Part shown: piece by piece, positions 1 through 8,047 of the stretch | Position numbering within the stretch: the stretch's first letter is position 1 | Layout of the letters: every line of letters begins with the position of its first letter | Source: Bog-877 sp049518775 | GTDB lineage: Bacteria; Chloroflexota; Dormibacteria; Aeolococcales; Bog-877 | Length of the DNA stretch: 31,478 bases | NCBI GenBank assembly: GCA_049518775.1 | Contig: JBEKRL010000014.1 | Coordinates: 1 to 31,478 of the forward strand | Reading direction: 5' to 3' | The notes under the pieces: model-generated | Database searches by the model: none | What the model saw: only the letters and a program-made list of their open reading frames with translations | What the model was told of the DNA's origin: nothing | Program-made: the position numbers and the translations under genes

Positions 1-88
1 CTGAGCCAACCGGGGAGGGCTGCTCCGGAGTAGGACGGTGGCCGGAGCGGTGAGGTGGGTCAGGCCACGGCGCCCCTGCGATTCCGCC

Positions 89-2503
89 TCAGAGGCGCCG
101 CACCAGGTCTCGCTCCAGGCTCTCGCGGGCGGCCGTGACCGCCACCTGCAGGCTCCAGCCGGCCAATCCCTGCTCCAGCTGCCGGGCCAGCGCGTAGCAG
201 GCCTTGGTCGCCCGGAGCGCGTCGCCGGGGTCGACGCCAGGAGGCGGCTGGAGCTCGGTGAGAGGCATCCCCCGCGACCAGTTGTAGACGTATTCCACGT
301 GGTCCATGGAGGGGGAGCGACTCTCGGCCAGCCCCCATTCCTGCTCGGTCTCGGCCAGCTCCCTCTGGGCCGCGCGCAGCCGCCGAGCCGCTCGCTCCAG
401 CCTCGGGGTGGGCATCCGGCGCCGGCCCTGTTGGCGGTCGGGGTTGCGGTCCTCGGCGGCCAGCATCACCAGGGTGGCGCAGAGCTCCTCGGATGACATC
501 TGGTCCATCCAGCCCTCGGCCACGGCCTGGGAAACCAGCACCGTGTTCTCGCCGTAGACCGCCGCCGCCAGCAACCCCAGCCGGGTGGGCCGGTCTTCAA
601 CCAGGTAGCCGAGCTGGCCCAGCACCGAGCGGTAGGCGTGCAGCTGGGTGCGGTACTCGTGCTCTCGCTCCCGGGCCAGGGCCTCGGCTCCCTCCAGCGC
701 CTCCTCGATCTCCCTCATCTCCTGGCGGCAGCCTTGGTGATCGGGGAGGATGGGGCAGCCCGGGCAGGGCGAGGAGCTGAGCCGCTTCTCCTCCTGGCGA
801 ACGATCCGGCGCAGCCGCTCCAGCCGTCCGCCCGGGTCCTGGGTGCCCTCCCCGAAGCGCCCCCGGCGCCGGTCGCGGAAGTGCTGGCGGCGCAGCTGGC
901 GGGTCTCCGCCCGGGCCTCCTCCAGGGCTCGGCGGGCCCCCAGGAACTGGCTCAGGGTGCGCTCGGTGCAGGGGACCCGGGGGTGGTGAAAGCGGCGCCG
1001 GCGGAGGTCCTCCAGCCTGGCCTCCAGGTTGGGACGGCGCTGGCGCAGGCTGTCCAGGGCCCGCACCCGCTGGTACTGGCCGAACGACTGCTCCAGCAGC
1101 TCCTCGGCCTCGTCGGGGGTGTGGCGGCGGAGCAGGTTGAGGGTCATGTTGTAGGTGGGGGCGAACTTGGACTCCACCGCCATGTCGTTGCCCAGCAGGG
1201 TCTCGCAGATCACCCCCAGGTCCACCTCGGGGTCGCGCAGGATCACCCCGTGGCCGATGGGGTCGATCCCCCGCCGCCCGGCCCGCCCCAGGAGCTGGGT
1301 CAGCTGGCCGCTGCGAAGCGGCGCGAAGCCCCGGCCATCGAACTTGGTGAACGTGGAGATGACGCAGGCCCGCGCCGGCATGTTCAGCCCCAGGGCCAGG
1401 GTCTCGGTGGCGAAGACCACCCGGAGCAGCCCGGCTTGGAACAGTCCCTCGACCGTCTCCTTCACGTAGGGCAGGAGCCCGGCATGGTGCATGGCGATGC
1501 CCCGCCGGAGGAGGTCCATGGAGAGGGCCCGGCTGTAGAGCTCGGCCTCCTCGGGGTCGTCCACCGCCGCCAGCCGCTCAGCCAGAAAGTCGTCGATCTG
1601 GAATTTCTGCTGGAGTGAGGTGAAGTCCACCCGGTGGGTGCTGCAGCGGGCCAGCGCCTCTCGGCAGCCGCGTCGGGAGAAGATGAAGTAGATGGCCGGG
1701 AGCATGTCCTGCTCGGCCAGCTGATCCAGGATCCGGAGCAGGTCGTTCTCCGAGGCCCAGGCCAGCCGGTTGCCGGGCATCCGTCGCTCCCCGCTGCGCT
1801 CCTCCTGGGCCAGCTCCAGGGTGCGGTGGTCCAGCCGCCCCTCCCGGTCCAGCAGGGGCAGGAGCCGGTTGCGGATCCCCAGCCAGGTGCGCAGCTCCAC
1901 CGGGCGCTCCTGGCGCAGCACCACCGCCATCTCACCTCGGCGATCTGTCATCCAGGCCGCCACCTCGTCGACGTTGGTGATGGTGGCGGAGAGCCCGACG
2001 AGCTTGATGTGGGCGGGGGCCTGGATGATCACCTCCTCCCAGACCGTCCCCCGGGGATACTCGTCGATGTAGTGGATCTCGTCCAGCACCACCCAGGCGA
2101 CCCGCTCCAGCGAGGTCGGGTCGTCGTAGATCAGGTTGCGCAGGATCTCGGTGGTCATCACCACCACCGGGGCGAAGGGCCGGATGGAGGTCTCCCCGGT
2201 GACCAGCCCCACGTTGGCTTCCCCATAGCGGCGGCAGAGGTCGCCGAACTTCTGGTTCGAGAGCGCCTTGAGCGGCGAGGTGTAGAGGACCCGCTGGGCC
2301 CCGCTCCCCAGTGGGTCCCGGAGGCAGCGCCAGATGGCCCACTCGGCCACCACGGTCTTGCCGCTGGAGGTGGGGGCGCTGACCAGCACGCCCCGGTGGT
2401 GCTCCAGCGCCGCGATCGCCTGGCGCTGGAAGGGATCAAGTCGGAAGGGGAGCGAGCGCTCGAACTCCTCCAGCTGTGCCTCGGAGTCCTCGAGTGGGCT
2501 CAA
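89..2503 (-). CDS. Ski2/HelY-like DExH-box helicase
   Basis: Superfamily II nucleic-acid helicase of the Ski2/Mtr4/HelY group, presumably acting on structured RNA in the cytoplasm. Counting from an upstream GTG at 2569, the protein shows Walker A APTSSGKT (65-72), the DEIH box (163-166), SAT (194-196), motif VI QLLGRAGRRG (425-434) and a C-terminal DSHCT-like region around GENTVLVSQAVAEGW. A CPGCP...H cluster in the middle matches the Cys/His patch of actinobacterial HelY (recalled from the family). It is the last gene of the minus-strand operon. I prefer the TTG at 2503, whose TTGA overlaps the lgt stop, over GTG 2569, which would overlap lgt by 70 nt and has no ribosome-binding site. The family's usual N-terminus begins near the resulting SPLEDSE. 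Function is secure at the level of helicase family; the RNA target is unknown. Confidence 0.93.
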   Translation of the reverse strand: MSPLEDSEAQLEEFERSLPFRLDPFQRQAIAALEHHRGVLVSAPTSSGKTVVAEWAIWRCLRDPLGSGAQRVLYTSPLKALSNQKFGDLCRRYGEANVGLVTGETSIRPFAPVVVMTTEILRNLIYDDPTSLERVAWVVLDEIHYIDEYPRGTVWEEVIIQAPAHIKLVGLSATITNVDEVAAWMTDRRGEMAVVLRQERPVELRTWLGIRNRLLPLLDREGRLDHRTLELAQEERSGERRMPGNRLAWASENDLLRILDQLAEQDMLPAIYFIFSRRGCREALARCSTHRVDFTSLQQKFQIDDFLAERLAAVDDPEEAELYSRALSMDLLRRGIAMHHAGLLPYVKETVEGLFQAGLLRVVFATETLALGLNMPARACVISTFTKFDGRGFAPLRSGQLTQLLGRAGRRGIDPIGHGVILRDPEVDLGVICETLLGNDMAVESKFAPTYNMTLNLLRRHTPDEAEELLEQSFGQYQRVRALDSLRQRRPNLEARLEDLRRRRFHHPRVPCTERTLSQFLGARRALEEARAETRQLRRQHFRDRRRGRFGEGTQDPGGRLERLRRIVRQEEKRLSSSPCPGCPILPDHQGCRQEMREIEEALEGAEALAREREHEYRTQLHAYRSVLGQLGYLVEDRPTRLGLLAAAVYGENTVLVSQAVAEGWMDQMSSEELCATLVMLAAEDRNPDRQQGRRRMPTPRLERAARRLRAAQRELAETEQEWGLAESRSPSMDHVEYVYNWSRGMPLTELQPPPGVDPGDALRATKACYALARQLEQGLAGWSLQVAVTAARESLERDLVRRL

Positions 2504-3351
2504 CTCGGGGCGGCCGGGGGTTGGTCCAGATCCAGCGCCGAGCCGCTGGCGGGGCGGTGGGAGAGCCACCAGGCCGAGAGCAGCATCGGCACCCCCAGCA
2601 GCAGCACCCCCAGCGAGGTCAGCTGGGCCTGCTTGAGGCCCAAGAAGATCACCGGGACGTTGACCGGGTTGCGAAGGAAGAAGAGGCCGAATTGGGTCAG
2701 TGGGTAGAGGATGAAGTAGGCGATCCCGACCCAGCCGTCGGGCACCCCGCGCCGCCGCATCCAGACCAGGAAACCCAGCACCAGCAGGATCACCAGGGCC
2801 TCGTATGCGGCCACCGGCTGGTAGCCGACCCCCAGCTCCGGGGCGAAGCTGTGGGGATTGCTGTAGGCGGTGGCCCAGGGCAGGTTGGAGCGGTAGCCGA
2901 GGATGTCCCCGTTGATGATGTTGCCGATCCTTCCGATCGGCTGTCCCACCGCCGCGAAGAGGACGCCGGCGTCGAGCAGGACCCAGAAGTTGACCTTCAT
3001 CCGCCAGGCCAGGAAGAGCAGGGTGGCGCTGGCCAGGAAGATGGCCCCGAAGAATGCCATCCCCCCCTGCCAGACCGCGAAGGTCTCCAGGGGGTGGGTG
3101 AAGTAGTAGGCGGCGCCGGACTGGAGGTCGAAGAAGAGCCGTCCCCCGATCAGTCCCATGACGATCGTCCAGAAGCTGATCGCTCCCAGCTTGGCCCGGG
3201 GGATGCCGTGCCGCCGCGCGTAGGGCAGGGCCACCTCGAGGGCGACCAGGATCGCCACCGCGTAGCCCACCCCGTACCAGTGGATGGCCAGAGGTCCGAG
3301 GTGGAAGACCGGGTCGATCCCAATCTTGATCACCGCGACCAGCGGGGTCAC
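2500..3351 (-). CDS. lgt: Prolipoprotein diacylglyceryl transferase
   Basis: Integral membrane enzyme that transfers diacylglycerol from phosphatidylglycerol to the lipobox cysteine of prelipoproteins. The 283-residue protein has several hydrophobic segments and the Lgt signature at 140-152: G140, R141, G143, N144 and N147 followed by GDILG. The loop around residue 95 reads WQGGMAFFG, with Gln where E. coli has the important His103; other residues occur here in some Gram-positive enzymes. The length is normal. The start is GTG at 3351, and its GTGA overlaps the stop of the DUF503 gene, so translational coupling is likely. It is followed by the helicase gene with a comparable overlap. Confidence 0.95.
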   Translation of the reverse strand: MTPLVAVIKIGIDPVFHLGPLAIHWYGVGYAVAILVALEVALPYARRHGIPRAKLGAISFWTIVMGLIGGRLFFDLQSGAAYYFTHPLETFAVWQGGMAFFGAIFLASATLLFLAWRMKVNFWVLLDAGVLFAAVGQPIGRIGNIINGDILGYRSNLPWATAYSNPHSFAPELGVGYQPVAAYEALVILLVLGFLVWMRRRGVPDGWVGIAYFILYPLTQFGLFFLRNPVNVPVIFLGLKQAQLTSLGVLLLGVPMLLSAWWLSHRPASGSALDLDQPPAAPS

Positions 3352-3644
3352 GTCTGGATCAGCTCGATGTCCTGCCGGGTCAGCAGCGCCTCACCCCGGC
3401 CGCCGTCCTCGGCCACCCAGTTGGCCACCTTGTTGAGCACCTGGTCGGCGTGGCGGCGATCGTTGCTGACGCAGGCCACTCCTATCACCGCCAGCTGCCA
3501 GGAGTCGAGGCTCTCCACCTCGGCCGCCGCCACGTTGAAGGTGCGCTGGACCCTCCGGGTGAGCGAGCTGACCACCTGACGCTTGTCCTTGAGGGAATGG
3601 CTCTGGGGCAGGTGCAGGGTGAGCACCAGGCTGCCGATTACCAC
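3348..3644 (-). CDS. DUF503 (YlxP-like) protein
   Basis: Small 98-residue protein of the DUF503/YlxP family, often found beside ribosome-maturation genes; its biochemical role is not established. The family pattern is visible: an N-terminal beta-strand VIGSLVLTLHLP, then SHSLKDKRQVVSSL, then a strand near WQLAVIGVACVSND, and a C-terminal helix ending in the strand IELIQT. The GTG at 3644 is chosen because it gives the normal family length. A longer open frame upstream runs antiparallel-like through the hydrolase gene and is not plausible protein. There is no strong Shine-Dalgarno site. The stop overlaps the lgt start by 4 nt. Confidence 0.85.
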   Translation of the reverse strand: MVIGSLVLTLHLPQSHSLKDKRQVVSSLTRRVQRTFNVAAAEVESLDSWQLAVIGVACVSNDRRHADQVLNKVANWVAEDGGRGEALLTRQDIELIQT

Positions 3645-3676
3645 CGGGCTAGTGTAGGTCCCGGCTCGATTCCGGC

Positions 3677-4291
3677 TCAGCCCACCTGGCGCAGCATCTG
3701 CACCGCCACGTTCTCCCGGCGCTCCTGTCCCACCGTGGTGGTGGGGCCGTGCCCGGGGTAGACCACGGTGTTCTCGGGCAGGGTCAGCAGTCGGGAGAGG
3801 ACGCTGACCACCTGCCTGGACAGATCGACGTCGGGGAGGTCGGTTCGGCCCAGGTTGCCGGCCAGCAGCGTGTCGCCGGTGAAGAGGTGGTTGGCCACCT
3901 TGAAGCAGAGACTGCCGGGGCTGTGCCCGGGGGTGGCGATCACCTCCACCTCGAAATCGCCGAACTGGAGCCGGTCGGCGTCGCTGAGGTAGCGGTCGGC
4001 GGAGCGCAGGTAGCCCTTGGCGTCGAGCAGGCTGAGGGCGGTGGCACCGCCCACCTGGGCCTTGACCTCGTCCTTGGCGCTGGCGTGGTTGCGGTGGCCG
4101 TGGCTGCAGAGCAGGTGGCGCACGGTGAGCCCCTGGCACTGGGCGACGATCTTGTCGGCGTCGGCCCCGGGATCAATCACGACCGCCTCCTTGCTCCGCG
4201 CGCAGGCGACCACGTAACAGTTGCTCGGCGCGGTGCCGCTGACGCGGACCCGGGCGATCTGGAGCCGTGGACGGGCAGTCTCGGAGGTCAG
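3677..4291 (-). CDS. Metallo-beta-lactamase-fold hydrolase (glyoxalase II-like)
   Basis: Probable thioester or related hydrolase of the MBL-fold glyoxalase II type. Later motifs are typical: TPGHSPGS, FTGDTLLAGNLGRTD and YPGHGPTT. The first metal motif is HGHRNH (residues 64-69 from CTG 4291), with Asn68 where HxHxDH enzymes carry a metal-binding Asp. The first ATG/GTG/TTG in frame is GTG 4213, but that start would remove the opening beta-strand; residues just upstream (QIARVRVSG, then NCYVV) look like genuine family sequence. The only plausible start restoring them is CTG 4291. It has GAGGT six nucleotides upstream and its CTGA overlaps the stop of the preceding gene. The family call is firm; the start and the activity are not. 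Confidence 0.85.
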   Translation of the reverse strand: MTSETARPRLQIARVRVSGTAPSNCYVVACARSKEAVVIDPGADADKIVAQCQGLTVRHLLCSHGHRNHASAKDEVKAQVGGATALSLLDAKGYLRSADRYLSDADRLQFGDFEVEVIATPGHSPGSLCFKVANHLFTGDTLLAGNLGRTDLPDVDLSRQVVSVLSRLLTLPENTVVYPGHGPTTTVGQERRENVAVQMLRQVG

Positions 4292-4665
4292 CCGCTGACC
4301 TCGCGCTGCTCGCTGAGCTTCTGGCGGAGCGCCTCGAGTTGCTCGAATTCTTCCATCGCCGGCTTGGGCAACCGCTGGTAGGAGTGGGGGAACTTGGCGT
4401 GCTGCAGTGCCGCCAGGAGCAGCTCGACCTCGCCGCTGGTGAGCCGGTAGAGATGTCCCTGGGGCAGGGTGTTGCTGGCGAACTCGGCCAGCAGCGCCGC
4501 GGTCCTGGGGCCTGGCTCAGCCCAGGACTCGGGGAGCTCCTCGGACTCCGCTCCGGCGGAGGGTCGCAGCAGCGACTCCGGATCCACGGGGCGCTTCCGC
4601 TGGGGCACCCTGGTGGGTTCGAAGAGCTGGCCCGAACCGCTCAGGCTGGCGCGCTTGAATGCCAT
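4288..4665 (-). CDS. ParA-linked small protein, unknown function
   Basis: A 125-residue protein that I do not recognise. It begins ATG at 4665, one nucleotide after the parA stop, with a GGGAGGG ribosome-binding site inside the end of parA, so the two are surely co-translated. The N-terminal third is basic and Pro/Ser-rich (KRASLSGSGQLFEP). The C-terminal half is predicted by eye to be helical, with LTSGEVELLLAALQHAKFP and a Glu/Gln/Leu-rich final segment suitable for a coiled coil. The position immediately after an orphan ParA, where a ParB or adaptor might be expected, suggests a partner of ParA. No ParB motifs (HTH, GERRW-type box) are visible. Confidence 0.85.
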   Translation of the reverse strand: MAFKRASLSGSGQLFEPTRVPQRKRPVDPESLLRPSAGAESEELPESWAEPGPRTAALLAEFASNTLPQGHLYRLTSGEVELLLAALQHAKFPHSYQRLPKPAMEEFEQLEALRQKLSEQREVSG

Positions 4666-4666
4666 C

Positions 4667-5467
4667 TCAGCCCTCCCGACCGACCAGTACCCTCTCCGCC
4701 AGCTGACGGTAGGCCGAGGCCCCGTCCGAGTCGGTGGCGTACTGGAGGATTGACTGGCCCACCAGCGGACATTCGGCGAAGCGGATGCTGTCCCCGACCT
4801 GGAAGGGGTAGACCAGGTCCCCGAAGTGGGACTGGACGTCGTTGAGGACCTCGTTGGCGTGGACGGTGCGCCCCTTGTGGATGGTGGGCAGGATTCCGGC
4901 GATGTGCAGACTGGGGTTGAGCTTGACCCGCACCCGTTCAATGGTCCGCTGCAGCTGCTCCATACCCTTCAGGCCAAAGTACTCGCATTGCAGCGGAATG
5001 ATCACCGCGGTGGCGGCCACTAGGGCGTTGAGGCAGAGCAGCCCCAATGAGGGTGGGCAGTCGATGACCACGAACTCGTACTCGGGCAGAATCGGGGTCA
5101 GCTTCTCTAGCAGCACGGACTCCCGGCCGATCTCGGTCACCAGTTGGAGCTCGGCCCCGGCCAGCTCCACGTTGGAAGGGAGGAAGTCCACCCCCACCCC
5201 GGGGGAGTGGAGCCGCACATCGGCGGCGGAGACCTGATGCTCGCAGAGCATGTCGTAGACCGTGAGGCGGAGCTCATCCGGCTTGGCCACGCCCATGTTC
5301 ACGGTGAGGTGGCCCTGGGGGTCGAGGTCAACCGCCAGCACCAGCTTCCCCCGCTCGACCAGCGCGCTCGCCAGGTTCACCGCGGTGGTGGTCTTGCCCA
5401 CGCCTCCCTTCTGGTTGGCGATGGCGAGGATCTGGGCGCCCGCTCGCTGGTGGTTGTTGGAGGACAT
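4667..5467 (-). CDS. parA: ParA/Soj-family partition ATPase
   Basis: Cytoplasmic P-loop ATPase of the Soj/ParA type, acting in chromosome or protein positioning. From ATG 5467 the 266-residue protein has the deviant Walker A KGGVGKTT (20-27), Walker A' DLDPQG (46-51) and Walker B VVIDCPPSLG. A GTG at 5497 would add ten residues; neither start has a good ribosome-binding site, and the family usually begins shortly before the beta-strand ILAIANQK, which favours ATG 5467. It is the first gene of the six-gene minus-strand operon. No parB is present in the window; the unknown gene directly downstream may be its partner. Confidence 0.93.
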   Translation of the reverse strand: MSSNNHQRAGAQILAIANQKGGVGKTTTAVNLASALVERGKLVLAVDLDPQGHLTVNMGVAKPDELRLTVYDMLCEHQVSAADVRLHSPGVGVDFLPSNVELAGAELQLVTEIGRESVLLEKLTPILPEYEFVVIDCPPSLGLLCLNALVAATAVIIPLQCEYFGLKGMEQLQRTIERVRVKLNPSLHIAGILPTIHKGRTVHANEVLNDVQSHFGDLVYPFQVGDSIRFAECPLVGQSILQYATDSDGASAYRQLAERVLVGREG

Positions 5468-5514
5468 GGGGGGGATCTCGGCTCGGAGCCAGGTCACGAG
5501 AAGTGCGAGAACTA

Positions 5515-5543
5515 TTGGCCTGTCGGTGGCCTGCCGGTATCAT
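5515..5543 (+). promoter_or_regulatory. Candidate promoter for the TPR gene
   Basis: TTGGCC (5515-5520), a 17-nt spacer and TATCAT (5538-5543) form a sigma70-like promoter on the plus strand, about 140 nt ahead of the TTG start at 5685. On the opposite strand the overlapping bases 5544-5539 read TATGAT, a good -10 for parA, but no matching -35 is visible there. The two transcription starts would therefore share this short divergent region. Confidence 0.4.
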
Positions 5544-5684
5544 ATGGCGGCCCATCACGCCTCCGGGCGGGAAGCAGCGGTATCCGAGCGAACTGCCCGG
5601 ATCTTGCGATCCCGAGCAGCCTCCTGGGACGGCCCTCCTGCCTCTCCCACTCCAGCTCGCCCACCCACGAGGAGACCGCCGGAC

Positions 5685-6545
5685 TTGGCCGAACTCAGCG
5701 AAATCCCGAAGTCCAAGATTCAGGCTGCGGAGGAGGCCGTCCAGCTGGCCCTGGCCAGCCGCTGGGAGGAGGCCCTGGCCGTCAACGACCAGCTCATGGA
5801 GCGGTTCGGGCCCGACGCGGAGACCTGCAACCGCAGGGGCAAGGCGCTCCTGGAGCTGGGCCGGCTCGACCAGGCGCTGGCCGCCTATCAGGAGACGCTC
5901 CGGCTCCACCCCCACAACCAGATAGCCGCCCGGCAGGCAGACAAGGTGAGGGAGTTGCGCGACGCCGCCGAGGCGGTGGCTCCGGTCTCAGCCTCGGTTG
6001 ACGTCAACGTCTTCACCGACGAGCCCGGCAAGACCGCCGTCACCAGGCTGGTCCTGGCCAGCGGGATCGCACCGGCCACGGTCGCCCCTGGCGACCCCGT
6101 CACGGTCGAGGTGGGTGATGAAGCGGTGGCGGTGCGGACCCTGCGAGGGCAGGACCTGGGCGGGGTGGAACCCCGGCTCTCCCAGCGGATCCTTCGGCTC
6201 AGCAAGAGGGGCAACCGGTACGCCGGAGCGGTCACCCACGTGGATGGCAGCGGGGTCCAGGTGATCCTCCGAGAGGTCTACCAGGCGCCGGAGCTGGCCG
6301 GTACCAACTCCTTCCCGGTGCGCAAGGTCGGGGGGATGAACTACCGGCCCTACGCCAAGGAGGCTGTGCTCGTCCGCGACGAGGAACGGCCGCTCGCCGG
6401 GGACGACGAGGATGAGCCGGCCGAGTCGGGGGCGGTCGAGATCGCCGACGAGCTGGAGGGGGAGTTGGGCCAGTTCGAGGATCCCGCTGAGGAGGCCGAG
6501 CCCGCCGAGCTCGACGATGACATCCGGCCTGAGGACGAGTACTGA
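5685..6545 (+). CDS. TPR protein with acidic C-terminal tail
   Basis: A 286-residue soluble protein of unknown function. Residues about 10-85 form two tetratricopeptide repeats (ALASRWEEALAVNDQLMERF and LELGRLDQALAAYQETLRLHP), a protein-binding scaffold. A beta-rich middle part of about 100 residues follows (VTRLVLASGIAPATVAPGDP, then GNRYAGAVTHVDGSG), then a strongly acidic Asp/Glu tail from about residue 230. The TTG at 5685 is chosen because a GAGGAG site lies about 11 nt upstream and because the earlier open frame is low-complexity and unlike protein. The gene diverges from parA and converges on the acetyltransferase gene with 52 nt between the stops. Confidence 0.82.
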   Translation: MAELSEIPKSKIQAAEEAVQLALASRWEEALAVNDQLMERFGPDAETCNRRGKALLELGRLDQALAAYQETLRLHPHNQIAARQADKVRELRDAAEAVAPVSASVDVNVFTDEPGKTAVTRLVLASGIAPATVAPGDPVTVEVGDEAVAVRTLRGQDLGGVEPRLSQRILRLSKRGNRYAGAVTHVDGSGVQVILREVYQAPELAGTNSFPVRKVGGMNYRPYAKEAVLVRDEERPLAGDDEDEPAESGAVEIADELEGELGQFEDPAEEAEPAELDDDIRPEDEY

Positions 6546-6597
6546 GCTCCTGACCTCCCGCGGTCGCTGCCGAGCCAGCTGGCGCGGCCCCGGAAGC

Positions 6598-7452
6598 TCA
6601 GTACTGCACCGTGCGCATGCTCCCGATTCGCTTGAAACCGACCCTCTCGTAGACCCCAATGGCGGTGTGGTTGAAGTCGTTGACGAACAGCGTCACCGAC
6701 TGGGTCTCCTTGAGCAACTGGTGGCAGAGAGTGGTCATGCCCCTGGTCGCCCGCCCCTGCCGCCGCAGCCCGGGGTCGGTCCAGACCCCCTGGATCTGAA
6801 CCGCCTCCGCGGTGACCGATGAACAGTCTGCCTTGAAGGCGACCCGGTCCCCTTCCATCCAGACGTACATCCGGCCGCGGCGGATGAGGCTGAGGACGCG
6901 CTCCCGCCAACCCGAGGGATCGACCACCAGCGGATCCATGCCGACCTCCCCCAGGTGCATCTCGGCCCCCACCATGACCATCTGCTCGAGCTCGTCGACG
7001 CGGGCCCGCCGCAGCGGCGGAGGGTCGGTCAGGGCTGGGGCTACCGAGCCCAGGTCAACGGCGTAATGGGGCTGTTCCGCTCGAAGCAAGCGTACCGGCG
7101 GCAGCCAGGGCGCCAGCAGCGCCTGCAGCTCAGCCACCTGGTCGCTGGGCCCCACGATCAACTGGACCCAGGACGCCTGGGGCTTGAGCGCTGCGGCCAG
7201 CGGCGCCAGGTCTCTCGGGTCGGGCACCCAGGGCACCACCAGTGGCCCCTGCATCACCACCCCGTGGATGCGCCGGTCGGGACCGTGTTCCACTCCGAGC
7301 AGGGCGCCCTGGCGCAGGGCCCCCTGGCGGATCTCGCTGCGCAGGAAGACGGTCTCCAGGGGGTGCTCCTCCAGGAAGGCCTCCACCCGGGGTGCGTCGG
7401 AAGCCCAGAGCTGCCGGGCCCGCGGGTCGTGGTGCCTCCCCCTCCGAAGCAT
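6598..7452 (-). CDS. GNAT-family acetyltransferase (DUF4081-type N-terminus)
   Basis: Predicted N-acetyltransferase of 284 residues. The C-terminal GNAT fold shows motif A at GVWTDPGLRRQGRATRGM (acetyl-CoA loop R-R-Q-G-R-A) and the closing block LFVNDFNHTAIGVYERVGF. The N-terminal part resembles the DUF4081 domain that precedes GNAT domains in Actinobacteria; its substrate is unknown. The ATG at 7452 is chosen because sequence before it is low-quality, arginine-rich and without protein character. There is no Shine-Dalgarno site; GATAAT lies six nucleotides upstream, so a leaderless mRNA is likely. It converges with the TPR gene. Confidence 0.88.
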   Translation of the reverse strand: MLRRGRHHDPRARQLWASDAPRVEAFLEEHPLETVFLRSEIRQGALRQGALLGVEHGPDRRIHGVVMQGPLVVPWVPDPRDLAPLAAALKPQASWVQLIVGPSDQVAELQALLAPWLPPVRLLRAEQPHYAVDLGSVAPALTDPPPLRRARVDELEQMVMVGAEMHLGEVGMDPLVVDPSGWRERVLSLIRRGRMYVWMEGDRVAFKADCSSVTAEAVQIQGVWTDPGLRRQGRATRGMTTLCHQLLKETQSVTLFVNDFNHTAIGVYERVGFKRIGSMRTVQY

Positions 7453-7458
7453 TGCGGG

Positions 7459-7464
7459 ATTATC
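7459..7464 (-). promoter_or_regulatory. -10 element for a leaderless GNAT transcript
   Basis: On the minus strand GATAAT lies six nucleotides before the ATG at 7452, with no ribosome-binding site between. This TANNNT-type spacing is the usual mark of leaderless genes in Actinobacteria and Deinococcus (established for those groups). No convincing -35 is seen. Confidence 0.4.
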
Positions 7465-7639
7465 GAGCTTGGCTGAGGGTCGGGCGGTGGCGCGGTCATG
7501 GTGAAGCCCCACCGCAGCGCCGCCGGCGCGCAATGCTGATCCTCCGCATGCAGTTCGACGTCGGCGGGCGTCCTGGGCGTGACGTGCGCAGAATGTCAAC
7601 GCTGCTGACTGAATCGCAGCCCGGCGCGCTCCGCGGGAG

Positions 7640-8010
7640 ATGATCGGGTACCGGCCGGAGCGCGACCCCGCCATTCCGCTGGTCCGGCCGCGTCCGCGGT
7701 TGGTGACGCTGCTGGCGAGCGGCGTGGGGCGCTAGCGGAGGGCCTGCCGGGAGGCGCTGCGGCGCGATGGCTTCGGGGACCTGCCCAGTTCCGGCCGCTG
7801 GGTGCTGGGAGCGCTGGCTTCAGGCCCGGCGACAGTCGGCCGGCTTGCCGGCCGGCTCGGCACCAGCCGGCGGGGGTTGAGCCGCGTGGTCGACACCATG
7901 GCCGAGCGTGGCTATGCCTCCCGCGGTCGGGGCCCCGGGGACCGCCGCCCCGACCGGGCTCGCGACGCCCTGCGGGCGATCTTCGGGGAGGGGCGGGGGG
8001 GCCAGGCGCA
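7640..8010 (+). pseudogene. Decayed MarR-family regulator
   Basis: A reading frame from ATG 7640 (with GGGAG just upstream) runs into TAG at 7733-7735. The same frame then stays open and encodes a clear MarR winged-helix core: REALRRDGFGDLP, GRWVLGALASGPATVGRLA, then LGTSRRGLSRVVDTMAERGY and the wing PGDRRPDR. After the wing the sequence loses the expected final helix and becomes glycine-rich. With an in-frame stop before the core, a poor N-terminus and a lost C-terminus, it is most likely a pseudogene or remnant. Bases 7465-7639 upstream hold no gene that I can support. Confidence 0.55.
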
Positions 8011-8047
8011 CATGCCGCGATCCTGCGGCGGTCGAGCCGGCGCCGGC

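Noticed and set aside
3645..4139. N-terminal extension of the DUF503 frame to 263 residues
   Set aside because: The added sequence is a shadow of the MBL-fold gene in another frame; DUF503 proteins are about 95 residues long.
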